Positions 17,879 to 25,621 of a stretch of 64,000 nt of DNA are shown piece by piece. The stretch covers positions 1 through 64,000 of the forward strand of contig NZ_FOEP01000014.1 of the NCBI RefSeq assembly GCF_900110775.1, read 5' to 3'. Source of the stretch: Thalassovita taeanensis (GTDB lineage: Bacteria > Pseudomonadota > Alphaproteobacteria > Rhodobacterales > Rhodobacteraceae). The notes beneath the pieces were generated by a model. The model was not told where the DNA came from. It worked only from the letters and a program-made list of their open reading frames with translations, and ran no database searches. A program made the position numbers and the translations under genes. The first letter of the stretch is position 1. Each line of letters begins with the position of its first letter.

Positions 17879-18421
17879 TCACGTCCTGTGTTTAAGCCAA
17901 AGGATCAGGCGATACAGCGGCACTGCCACGGACAGAACCGCGCCAATGCCTGCGCAGATGGCGCAGAAATACCCCAACGGGGCGATGGGAATGGAAAGGC
18001 TGGTGGTTGACCCGCCATAGCCGCCGATCTGGCTCGCATAGATCCAGATGCGCCAGGCCACGACCGACAGAACGACACCCGAAAACACCCCGGTCAGCGC
18101 CAGCCGCCACGGGTGCCAGCGGATCGGCATCCGGTCGGTTAACAGATCGACCGTCACATGTCCGTCCGACAGCGATACCGCAGTGAGCCCCAGAAAGATA
18201 ACCGCAGCCAGGATCACCTCGGTCAGCTCCATTGCTCCGAGCAAAGGCGCATTGAAAAGATAGCGCCCGATCACATCGACCACGGTCAGCCCCATCATCC
18301 CCAACAACAACACCCCGCCCAAGCACGCCAGCAGGGTGCGCAGGCTGAACCGCCCCTTGGGGTCCGGCAGCAATTTTGCTGCCGGTTCCTGTGAGGCGTG
18401 GATCGACGTGGTGGGCTTCAT
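17879..18421 (-). CDS. dctQ: TRAP transporter small permease (DctQ family)
   Basis: The 180-residue protein has four hydrophobic segments with the DctQ pattern VVDVIGRYLFNAPLLGAMELTE in the second. It is the small membrane subunit that docks the binding protein. The start overlaps the dctP stop (ATGA at 18418-18421). The first about 25 residues are polar and cytoplasmic. Confidence 0.92.
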   Translation of the reverse strand: MKPTTSIHASQEPAAKLLPDPKGRFSLRTLLACLGGVLLLGMMGLTVVDVIGRYLFNAPLLGAMELTEVILAAVIFLGLTAVSLSDGHVTVDLLTDRMPIRWHPWRLALTGVFSGVVLSVVAWRIWIYASQIGGYGGSTTSLSIPIAPLGYFCAICAGIGAVLSVAVPLYRLILWLKHRT

Positions 18422-19431
18422 TCCGCCGCCGCTTCCTTGGCGATCTCGGCCTTGAGCATGTCATAGGCCGCCTGCGCGTCGACACCGGTTTCACCGACCT
18501 CGGCCAGCTTGGCGTCGACGATCGGCTTCAGGGCTTCGGTCCAGGCTGACAACTGGGCGTCAGTGGCCGGGGTCACCGTGATCTTGCCCTCCATCGCGGC
18601 CAGCCCCTTGGCATCAACCTTGTCCCACATCTTCCCCGCCATCCGCGCCAGCGCCTCGCCGGTCACGCTGTCGATCTTGGCCTGAATCTCGGGGGTCAGG
18701 CTGTCCCACTTGGCCTTGTTCATCACGATGTAGAACGAGGTGTTATACAACCCGCCCGGCACCGAAATGCCCTCGGAAAGCTGCGGGATCAGCTTGAAGA
18801 AATCGACAGATTCATAGGGAAAGAGAATACCGTCGGCCACGCCTTGGCTCAGCAGCTCATAGGCTTTCGACGAAGGCCCCTCGACCGGGACCGCCCCCAG
18901 TGTCGTGGCCACCTCGTGCACGATACCGCCGCCGACGCGCAGTTTTTGACCTTTCAGAACATCGGGCGAGCTTGCATCGCCGGACTTGAGGAAGATCTCG
19001 CCCGGCCCATGGGTGAATACAGCAAGCACCTTAACGCCGTCATATTCGCCCGCAGCCCGAAGCTTGTCCTCGAACACACGCCAATAGGCGACCGAGACAT
19101 CCTCGGCACTGTCGCCCAGGAAGGGCAGTTCGGCGATATTTGTCGTCTTGAACCGTCCGGGGTTATAGCCCTGAACACCGAATGTGATATCGGCCACGCC
19201 GTTGACCGCAAAATCGAAATGCGCCCCCGGAGGGCCAAGCGGGGCAAGAAGGATGTTCGCGCTCACCTCACCATCGGTCGCAGCGGCGATTTGTTCGGTC
19301 ATCGGCACGATGACCTCGGACACCAGCGGATGCGAGGGCGGCAGCCAGTTGGCAACCGTCAGCACGGTTTCGGCCGAGGCTGCACCAGCAAGCGCGAGGC
19401 TGAGTGCTGTTGCTGAGAGAAAATGTTTCAT
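18418..19431 (-). CDS. dctP: TRAP transporter substrate-binding protein (DctP family)
   Basis: The 337-residue protein has a signal peptide (MKHFLSATALSLALAG, cleavage after ASA) and the DctP fold, with the conserved substrate-contacting arginine in GQKLRVGGGI. The typical segment SQGVADGILFPYES follows. The ATG at 19431 has AAGGGAA nine bases upstream; an ATG at 19506 would place unrelated residues before the signal peptide. DctP ligands are usually carboxylates held by the arginine, which would suit indole acetate or another aromatic acid, but ligand identity is inference. Confidence 0.92.
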   Translation of the reverse strand: MKHFLSATALSLALAGAASAETVLTVANWLPPSHPLVSEVIVPMTEQIAAATDGEVSANILLAPLGPPGAHFDFAVNGVADITFGVQGYNPGRFKTTNIAELPFLGDSAEDVSVAYWRVFEDKLRAAGEYDGVKVLAVFTHGPGEIFLKSGDASSPDVLKGQKLRVGGGIVHEVATTLGAVPVEGPSSKAYELLSQGVADGILFPYESVDFFKLIPQLSEGISVPGGLYNTSFYIVMNKAKWDSLTPEIQAKIDSVTGEALARMAGKMWDKVDAKGLAAMEGKITVTPATDAQLSAWTEALKPIVDAKLAEVGETGVDAQAAYDMLKAEIAKEAAAE

Positions 19432-19465
19432 CTTTGGCGTTCCCTTGTTGAAGTTGATTATAGTG

Positions 19466-19486
19466 CCCCGCTTCGCGGAGGCGGGG
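19466..19486. promoter_or_regulatory. GC-rich hairpin between iacG-like gene and dctP
   Basis: CCCCGCTTC (19466-19474) pairs with GAGGCGGGG (19478-19486), one wobble pair, with a three-base loop. It lies in the only sizeable gap (71 bp) between the oxygenase genes and the transporter genes. On the minus-strand mRNA it may shield the dctP transcript from decay or tune its level. Confidence 0.45.
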
Positions 19487-19502
19487 TCGTATCGCGTGGC
19501 GT

Positions 19503-19991
19503 TCAACTTGCCGCCCGCAGGTGGTGAAAATCACGTCCGAACCAGATCAGGCCCGAGGTTTCGCCCTTGCTCAGCGCGATCTCCTGAACCTCGCAGAAAA
19601 AGACGGAATGGGTTCCGACCTCTTCCCGCGACCGGATACGGCAGTCAAAGGCGGCAATGGCATCCGACAGCACGGGCGCGCCGGTGGCGTGGGTGGTCCA
19701 GCCCGCAGGATCGAACCGTGCCTTGGCCCCTTTGGCAGCGAAACGGCCAGAAAGGTCGCGGTGCTGGCTGCCCAGAACATTGACGCAAAGCGTGCCATTC
19801 TTGACGAACATATCGTGGCTGCGGTTGCCACGGTTGACGCAGACCAGCAGGGTCGGCGGGCTGTCAGTCACCGAGCACACCGCCGAGGCCGTCATTCCGT
19901 GACGTCCTGCCGGGCCATCCGTTGTCAGGACCGTGACGGCGGCGCCCAGTCGGCTCATGCCCTCGTGGAAAAGATCGCGCATTTCCATCAT
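19503..19991 (-). CDS. iacG: Flavin reductase (HpaC-like), IacG-like
   Basis: The 162-residue protein has the flavin-reductase fold with TASAVCSVTDSPPTLLVCVNRG and a C-terminal GRDFHHL, as in HpaC-type NAD(P)H:flavin oxidoreductases. It would supply reduced flavin to the IacA-like monooxygenase. The start is set at the ATG at 19991, next to a GAGGCAGG site; a TTG at 20003 overlaps the previous stop (TTGA) and is an alternative. The symbol is assigned from cluster synteny with known iac operons. Confidence 0.82.
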   Translation of the reverse strand: MMEMRDLFHEGMSRLGAAVTVLTTDGPAGRHGMTASAVCSVTDSPPTLLVCVNRGNRSHDMFVKNGTLCVNVLGSQHRDLSGRFAAKGAKARFDPAGWTTHATGAPVLSDAIAAFDCRIRSREEVGTHSVFFCEVQEIALSKGETSGLIWFGRDFHHLRAAS

Positions 19992-19999
19992 CCTGCCTC

Positions 20000-20965
20000 T
20001 CAAATATCCAGAACCAGCCGGGCGCCGCGAGCGCGCGAGCAGCAGGCGCAGATCTGATCGCCCTCTTCGCGTTCCTCCTCGGTCAAGAACTTGTCCCGAT
20101 GGTCGATTTCACCTTCAAGAACATCGGTGACGCAAGTGCCGCAGATGCCCTCTTCGCATTTCACATCGATCTTTATCCCGGCTTTGACCAAAGATTTGGC
20201 AATCGTGTCGTCGGGGCCGACAGTAACGGCAATCCCGGATTGAGCGCAGAAGACCTCGAAGCTTTCGCCATGCGCATCGACATCGGCCGAGAAGTATTCG
20301 CGATGGATGACATTCGACGCATAACCGGCACATTCTGCTGCAGAAATGATCCAGTCCATGAAGCCCTGCGGCCCACAAACATAGACATGACACCCTGGTT
20401 CAGCCGCTGGCAGATCGCGGGCCAGGTTGATCGGTGCGGCGCCTTCGCCGTCATCGTGGTGCAACACGATGTGGTCGCGAAACGGCGCCGCTTTGATCAC
20501 ATCCAGAAACGCGGTACGGTCGGCGGATCGCGTGGCATAGTGCAGGGTGAACGCCTGCCCCTTGCGATGCAGTTCCCACGCCATTGCCAGCATCGGCGTC
20601 ACTCCGATCCCACCGCCAAACAGGATTGAACGCGTCGCCCCCTCGGCCAGCGGAAAGTGGTTGCGCGGCCCTTCCGCATGCAGCTTTTCGCCTGCGCGCA
20701 TCAAGTCATGCAACGTTACCGAACCGCCCCGACTTTCGGGGTCGCGCAAGATGCCAAGGTGATAGGCGTCGCTCTTACCCGGTTCACCGCAAAGCGAATA
20801 CTGCCGCCAGATAGGCCCCTCAGGGGTTTCGACCTGCACATCGATATGGGCACCGGCAGCAAAGGGCGGCAAATCCCCCTCGCCCTTCAATGTCAGCCGC
20901 ATGATGTCGCCCAGATCATCGATCCGCTCGGCGACTGTCAGGACAAGGCTGTTGGTGTGCGTCAT
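20000..20965 (-). CDS. iacF: Oxygenase reductase (PDR/VanB family), IacF-like
   Basis: The 321-residue protein joins an FMN/FAD-binding domain (RQYSLCG, GGGIGVTPMLAMA), a nucleotide-binding domain (VYVCGPQGFMDW) and a C-terminal plant-type 2Fe-2S domain with CEEGICGTC and CACCSR, so it is a phthalate-dioxygenase-reductase type protein. It carries electrons from NAD(P)H to the Rieske oxygenase encoded upstream. Start 20965 (MTHTNS) is used; MKD at 20974 also fits and would have a closer AAGGAT site. Symbol from iac synteny. Confidence 0.85.
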   Translation of the reverse strand: MTHTNSLVLTVAERIDDLGDIMRLTLKGEGDLPPFAAGAHIDVQVETPEGPIWRQYSLCGEPGKSDAYHLGILRDPESRGGSVTLHDLMRAGEKLHAEGPRNHFPLAEGATRSILFGGGIGVTPMLAMAWELHRKGQAFTLHYATRSADRTAFLDVIKAAPFRDHIVLHHDDGEGAAPINLARDLPAAEPGCHVYVCGPQGFMDWIISAAECAGYASNVIHREYFSADVDAHGESFEVFCAQSGIAVTVGPDDTIAKSLVKAGIKIDVKCEEGICGTCVTDVLEGEIDHRDKFLTEEEREEGDQICACCSRARGARLVLDI

Positions 20966-20978
20966 GTCTTTCATATCC

Positions 20979-21740
20979 TTACCGCATGAACAGGCCGCCG
21001 TTGACGTCCCAGCAAGCGCCGGTGACGAAAGCGGCATCGCGCCCGCAGAGCATGGTGACCATCCTGGCGACGAACTCTGGCGCGCCAAGCTGGCCCACGG
21101 GAATGTTTTTCAGAAAACCGTCCATCTTGTCCTCGGGCACAATTCCGTGAACCATGGGCGTATCCATCGGCCCCGGTGAAATCGCGTTGACCGTGACACC
21201 AAAGGCGGCCAGGTCGCGGGCGAAAACCTTGGTCAGCGTCAGGATCGCCCCCTTGGAGGCGGCGTAATGCGCACCCGTTGCGGTACCGCCATTCTGCCCG
21301 GCCAAAGACGCCATATTCACGATCCGCCCATATCCGCGCGCCTTGAAGTGCCGCCCGAAGGTCTGGCACCCGGCAAAGCAGCCACCCGCGTTGATCGCCA
21401 TGATCCGGTTGAACTCGGCCGGATCAATGTCGAGAACCGGCATCGCCTGCGTCAGCGCGGCGTTGTTCACCAGGACCTCGGCCCCGCCCCAACGATCAAC
21501 CACCTTGTCAAGCACGGTCTGGAAATCCTCGGGCTTGGATACGTCCAGTGTGGCGGTCACCGCCGTGTCACCGGCAAGGTCCAACTCCGAGGCCAGCGCG
21601 CCTGCGGCCTCTTGGTCAATATCGGTGATGACAACCCGAAACCCTGCGGCGTGCAGCGCGCGAGTGGCGCAGGCGCCAAAGCCGTTGGCACCGCCCGTGA
21701 TCACCGCTGTTTGAATGACATCCGGCAAAGGCGCCCCCAT
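20979..21740 (-). CDS. iacE: Short-chain dehydrogenase, IacE-like
   Basis: The 253-residue Rossmann-fold protein has the classic SDR motifs: cofactor site TGGANGFGACAT, NNAA at about residue 93, catalytic Ser in NMASLAGQ and YAASK. SDRs reduce or oxidise hydroxyl/keto groups with NAD(P). In described iac pathways IacE helps to turn hydroxylated indole acetate into dioxindole acetate. The ATG at 21740 overlaps the previous stop by one base (TGATG). Symbol from synteny. Confidence 0.85.
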   Translation of the reverse strand: MGAPLPDVIQTAVITGGANGFGACATRALHAAGFRVVITDIDQEAAGALASELDLAGDTAVTATLDVSKPEDFQTVLDKVVDRWGGAEVLVNNAALTQAMPVLDIDPAEFNRIMAINAGGCFAGCQTFGRHFKARGYGRIVNMASLAGQNGGTATGAHYAASKGAILTLTKVFARDLAAFGVTVNAISPGPMDTPMVHGIVPEDKMDGFLKNIPVGQLGAPEFVARMVTMLCGRDAAFVTGACWDVNGGLFMR

Positions 21741-22234
21741 CAAAACAGATAGCTGATCGAGGTCAGCATCCCATCGCTGTTGAGCAGCCGCACAATCTTG
21801 TCGCGGATCATCAGCCCCTCGTCAGTCACTTGCAGCACCCAAGTCACATTGGCCGCGAACGTTCGCTGGCGCCCGAATTTGTCCTCGACCACATGCTGCG
21901 CGGCGCGCACCCTGACCGTGTCGGAATCTTGTTCCTCGATGACAAAGCGCGATACGGTCCGCACGGAATCGGCGGGCGGCGCTGACGAAATCGAGAACCC
22001 CTGCTGAAACCGCCGCACCCGCATCTCGCGCATGGTGGCGTTGTCGTAAGCAATGTTGAGCAGATTGGCGAAATCCTCGGACTCTTTGTCGACCGGGATC
22101 ACATAGAAACCACCCTCGGCCCAAAGCGCCAGCCATGTGTCATAGTCGCGGCGATCCAGCAGGTCGGCCTCGTGCCACAGAAATTCGGTCACATCTTGCA
22201 GGGTGACTTCGCCTTTCACGGGAAGATCCTTCAT
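21740..22234 (-). CDS. iacD: Aromatic-ring-hydroxylating dioxygenase beta subunit, IacD-like
   Basis: The 164-residue protein has the NTF2-like fold of dioxygenase small subunits: VTEFLWHEADLLDRRDYDTW at the N-terminus and the conserved C-terminal basic segment RDKIVRLLNSD. It is structural in alpha3beta3 oxygenases. The start at 22234 makes an ATGA overlap with the alpha-subunit stop; an ATG at 22255 also exists but would overlap more. Symbol from synteny. Confidence 0.88.
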   Translation of the reverse strand: MKDLPVKGEVTLQDVTEFLWHEADLLDRRDYDTWLALWAEGGFYVIPVDKESEDFANLLNIAYDNATMREMRVRRFQQGFSISSAPPADSVRTVSRFVIEEQDSDTVRVRAAQHVVEDKFGRQRTFAANVTWVLQVTDEGLMIRDKIVRLLNSDGMLTSISYLF

Positions 22235-23502
22235 TGTTCCATCACCTTCTTCCACATCTTGTAAGCCGCGCGCATACCGGTCTCGGCGCTGACATCGCCC
22301 TTGGGCAGCCCATTCTCGCTGGTATCCTCAAGACCCAACCCACGGTTCACCATCACGTCGATATCCGCCCCCCCGGCGGACCCGCGCTGAACCCGCTCCC
22401 AGACCTCGGCATCGTCGGGCGAGCCAAAGCCCATCGGCCCTTGGAAATGCTCATGCAGGCGCATCCGCATCTGGTTCGCGGCCTCTGGCCCGCCGTCCAT
22501 CCCCAGCGCCATGTGCCGGATCTCGGTCTCGGCCACGCTGACCGGGCGCAGGATGCGGAAGAACGACAGTGAACAGGCGGCGTTTGGAAAGAGGTTGAGG
22601 TTGAACCCACAGCCGCCCACAGCGCGGACGATGCGCTTCACCTGATCCTCGTCATAGTCCTTGCGCAAAGTCTCAGCCAAGTCCTGAAACCGCTCGGGGA
22701 TCGGGCGGTCCAGACCCTCGTCTAGATCGTTCAGCTCGGGCATCATCACCATGACCGAATGCCCATTGCCAAGGTCTTCGACCCAGCCGTCACCGTTGTC
22801 GAGAAACGAAAACTGCGCGGTGGCCTCGCCATCCAGCGACTGCATGAAGCTCTTGTGCACGATGGGAAAATGATAGGCGTCGGTGGTGTTCTCAAGCTGG
22901 ATTTTCCAGTTCATCGGCACCTTGAACTGATGCTCGCCCAGCACTTTGATCGGGAACCCGCCGCCCTGTTTCATGAACAGCTTAATCCACGGCTTGGCGT
23001 TTCCCAGAAACTCCTCCAGCGGCTCCACATCCATATTGAAAGAGGCAAAGATCATGCCCTCGAAGGTTTCCACCTTCAGCTTTTTCAGCCCGTAATTGGC
23101 CTTGTCGAAATCGGTGGAATAGCCCTCGGTATAGGGGATCGCCCGCAGGCTGCCATCCAACCCATAGCCCCAACCGTGATAGGGGCACTGGAAGGAAGAC
23201 GTCTTGCCCTTCTTGATCTCGCAAACGGTGGCCGCACGGTGGCGGCAGCGGTTGACCAGCACATGCAAGTCGCCCTTCCGGTCGCGTGAGATAATCACCG
23301 GCTGGGTGCCGACCCAGCTTAGCTTGAAATTTCCCTTGCCGGGAACTTCGGATTCGTGACCGACCCAGACCCAACATTTACCAAAGATCTTTTCCATCTC
23401 GGCATCAAACAACGCGGGGTCTTCGTACATCGGGGTCGCGACGCGGTCGCCCTTCATCAGAGTATCGGTCTGCGGGCCGCTGGGGAATTCATCCAAGGAC
23501 AT
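22231..23502 (-). CDS. iacC: Rieske non-haem iron dioxygenase alpha subunit, IacC-like
   Basis: The 423-residue protein has a Rieske centre with Cys86-x-His88 and Cys106-x2-His109 (CRHRA, CPYHGW) and a catalytic domain with the iron ligands in DAYHFPIVH. It is expected to dihydroxylate an aromatic or heteroaromatic intermediate. Ribosome site AAAGGAG lies before the ATG at 23502; an ATG at 23622 is too far upstream. Together with IacD, IacF and the IacE dehydrogenase it forms a complete ring-oxygenase set. Symbol from synteny. Confidence 0.88.
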   Translation of the reverse strand: MSLDEFPSGPQTDTLMKGDRVATPMYEDPALFDAEMEKIFGKCWVWVGHESEVPGKGNFKLSWVGTQPVIISRDRKGDLHVLVNRCRHRAATVCEIKKGKTSSFQCPYHGWGYGLDGSLRAIPYTEGYSTDFDKANYGLKKLKVETFEGMIFASFNMDVEPLEEFLGNAKPWIKLFMKQGGGFPIKVLGEHQFKVPMNWKIQLENTTDAYHFPIVHKSFMQSLDGEATAQFSFLDNGDGWVEDLGNGHSVMVMMPELNDLDEGLDRPIPERFQDLAETLRKDYDEDQVKRIVRAVGGCGFNLNLFPNAACSLSFFRILRPVSVAETEIRHMALGMDGGPEAANQMRMRLHEHFQGPMGFGSPDDAEVWERVQRGSAGGADIDVMVNRGLGLEDTSENGLPKGDVSAETGMRAAYKMWKKVMEQ

Positions 23503-23525
23503 GAGGTCTCCTTTCGGGTGCCAGT

Positions 23526-24044
23526 TCAGGTGTCGGCCGGGGCCGGGATTTGTGCGGGTGCGTTCCAGTCGCCGACCGGACGCGCGTAAAGATTGCGAGT
23601 GGAAAAGCGGTGCATTCGCCAAGCGCCCTCTTCATGGGCAAAGTCGATCTCAAGCCGGGCGGCCATCACGAACGACTGCCCGCCGTCGAACGTCGGCGTT
23701 TGTAGCATCAGCCAACGCCCGGTCAGGGTGCCGTCCGCGTTATGCGTGACCGCCTCAGAGGACAGGAAATGCGCATTCATCGCAAAATGTGGCGGCGTGG
23801 TGCAGAAGCGGCCCAGCCAATCCGTGATCGCCTGCCGCCCGTGATGTGCGCCGAAATCCTTGGCATAGCGGTCCCCCGCCCCGCCCCAGACCGCGCCGCG
23901 CGTGAACAATACACCAAGCGCATCCAGATTGGTGGCCGCGCCAAGTCGGTCGCACATGTCCATGTAGTCGGACAGGCATTTGCGACAGGCGGACTCTGCC
24001 TCCAGCCTTTCAAGGCGGGCAAGGATATCGGCCAGATCGCTCAC
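23526..24044 (-). CDS. iacI: SnoaL-like / NTF2-family protein, IacI-like
   Basis: The 172-residue protein has the SnoaL-like cone fold: a first helix rich in Leu-Ala-Arg, CRKCLSDYMDMCDR, HHGRQAITDWLGRF and a C-terminal beta sheet ending RMHRFSTRNLYAR. The GTG at 24044 overlaps the stop of the gene before it (GTGA), and this start matches the family; the ATG at 24101 would add 19 residues without family character. Known iac clusters contain a SnoaL-like protein, IacI. Role unclear; cyclase or hydrolase are possible. Confidence 0.75.
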   Translation of the reverse strand: MSDLADILARLERLEAESACRKCLSDYMDMCDRLGAATNLDALGVLFTRGAVWGGAGDRYAKDFGAHHGRQAITDWLGRFCTTPPHFAMNAHFLSSEAVTHNADGTLTGRWLMLQTPTFDGGQSFVMAARLEIDFAHEEGAWRMHRFSTRNLYARPVGDWNAPAQIPAPADT

Positions 24045-24403
24045 AGGTCGGGGATCTCCAGCGCGCGGCCCATGCGGGCCTCGACCGTCATGTATTTCCA
24101 CAGCCGGTCGTTGCCCTCGCCCACGACGATGGTCCTCAGCAGGTTGCAGGCCGCCTGCACGTCGTCACGGCTGCGAAAATCGGCCAGAATGTACCAAGTA
24201 AAGGGGAACCCCTGCGAGGCGCCGACCATGGTCTGGTCGTCGTCAAAGGTGCCGACGATCTCGACGCCCTCCATCTTGGCGATCCCGGACATCAGTTGTT
24301 GCGTCGCCTGCCAGACTGGGCCGATCTGGTCGAACGGCAAGCTGAAGAAGGTCGGGTGGTTGTTGAAGCACAGAAGCGTTCGGAGAGGTTTTGCATCGCT
24401 CAT
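24041..24403 (-). CDS. iacB: Small protein of unknown function, IacB-like by position
   Basis: The 120-residue protein has no motif I can name; its charge pattern (FNNHPTFF, GTFDDDQT, FTWYILADFRSRDDVQAACN) suggests a dimeric alpha-beta barrel. It sits between the IacA-like and IacI-like genes. IacB in described clusters is likewise a small protein without a clear assignment, so the name rests on position and size only. Confidence 0.6.
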   Translation of the reverse strand: MSDAKPLRTLLCFNNHPTFFSLPFDQIGPVWQATQQLMSGIAKMEGVEIVGTFDDDQTMVGASQGFPFTWYILADFRSRDDVQAACNLLRTIVVGEGNDRLWKYMTVEARMGRALEIPDL

Positions 24404-24469
24404 ATCTGGGATCCTGTTCTGGGGTCTTGTCGGTGGTTTCGGTGTCTTGACTGCAGCGAGAGAAAGAAA

Positions 24470-25621
24470 TCAGGGAAAGCCCGGCGGGGTTGGTTCGCCG
24501 AACATGGCCGCCCCGGCGGCGGTCCACGTCCCTTCGCCCATAAAGGCGTGTTGGGCGACGCAGGCCGCATCGACCATCAAACGGCCCAACGGATGGCCCG
24601 TCATCATCGCACCGGCTCCGCCCATCAGAAACGCCTGCCGCGCAACCTCGGCGCCGTCATGCGCCGCCATGGTGGCGGCAAGGCGCAGTTTGACATGGGT
24701 CTCGCGGCCGACCTCGGGGGCGTGCTGCAGTTCCTCCCAAGCTTGCGCGGTGACGTCGTAAAACTGTGCGCGGGCACCGGCCAGCGTTGCCTCGGCGCGG
24801 GCGAGGTGATTTTGCACATATGCGCGCGCGCCAGGGTTCGGCGCGCCGGTGATCGAGGCCCGCTGCGTCGCGTCCGAACGGATGAAATCCAGCGCCTCGC
24901 GCGCGGCCCCCAACGCCACAACGGCCAGTACCTGCGCCGCCAGCGCCATCGCCGGATAGCGAAAGATCGCGTCCTCCATCGTGGATTTGGACCCGCGGAT
25001 GAAAGTCCAGTCCTCGGGCACAATCACCTTTTCAGCGACAAGGTCGTGGCTGCCGGTGCCGCGCAGGCCGATTGTGTTCCATGTTTCGTCGATCGTGATC
25101 TTGTCGCGGGGCATCACGGCGGTGCGGGGCAACGGCGTCTCGTCCCCTTCGATCTTGATGCCCCCGCCCAACAGCTCGGCCCCCATCGAGCCCGAACACC
25201 ACGGCCACCGCCCCGACACCTCAAGCCCCCCAGCGACACGCAAAGCAGGTTGCGGCGGGAACAGGCCACCAGCGAACACCGTATCGGGGTTCGCCCCATA
25301 TATCGCCGCGAAGGTCGCCTCGGGCAGCGCCGCAAGATATGTTGACGACACGCCAAAGCTGGCGACCCAGCCGGCCGAGGGATCGGCGGACGAAATCGTC
25401 TCGATCAGCTTCAGAAATGCCATCGGCGTGATCGCATCGCCGCCGAAACGCTCGGGAACAAAGGCGCGGTATATGCCGACGTCCTTGAAGGCCTCCACGA
25501 TATCACCGGGGATGTGGCGCAGCGTGTCGAACTCGGCGCGGCGAGCACGGATCGTGCCACAAAGCTCCGTCAGCGCGACGTCTTGCGCCTGTTTTGCCAA
25601 ATCAGGTTCAGGTCGGGTCAT
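24470..25621 (-). CDS. iacA: Acyl-CoA-dehydrogenase-like flavin monooxygenase, IacA-like
   Basis: The 383-residue protein has the acyl-CoA dehydrogenase fold, with the N-terminal helical domain, a central beta domain (WNTIGLRGTGSHDLVAEKVIVPEDW) and a C-terminal helical bundle ending in LGRLMVDAACVAQHAFMGEG. Proteins of this kind paired with a flavin reductase are two-component monooxygenases; IacA oxidises indole-3-acetate. The start at 25621 overlaps the amidase stop (ATGA at 25618-25621). Symbol from synteny and family. Confidence 0.8.
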   Translation of the reverse strand: MTRPEPDLAKQAQDVALTELCGTIRARRAEFDTLRHIPGDIVEAFKDVGIYRAFVPERFGGDAITPMAFLKLIETISSADPSAGWVASFGVSSTYLAALPEATFAAIYGANPDTVFAGGLFPPQPALRVAGGLEVSGRWPWCSGSMGAELLGGGIKIEGDETPLPRTAVMPRDKITIDETWNTIGLRGTGSHDLVAEKVIVPEDWTFIRGSKSTMEDAIFRYPAMALAAQVLAVVALGAAREALDFIRSDATQRASITGAPNPGARAYVQNHLARAEATLAGARAQFYDVTAQAWEELQHAPEVGRETHVKLRLAATMAAHDGAEVARQAFLMGGAGAMMTGHPLGRLMVDAACVAQHAFMGEGTWTAAGAAMFGEPTPPGFP

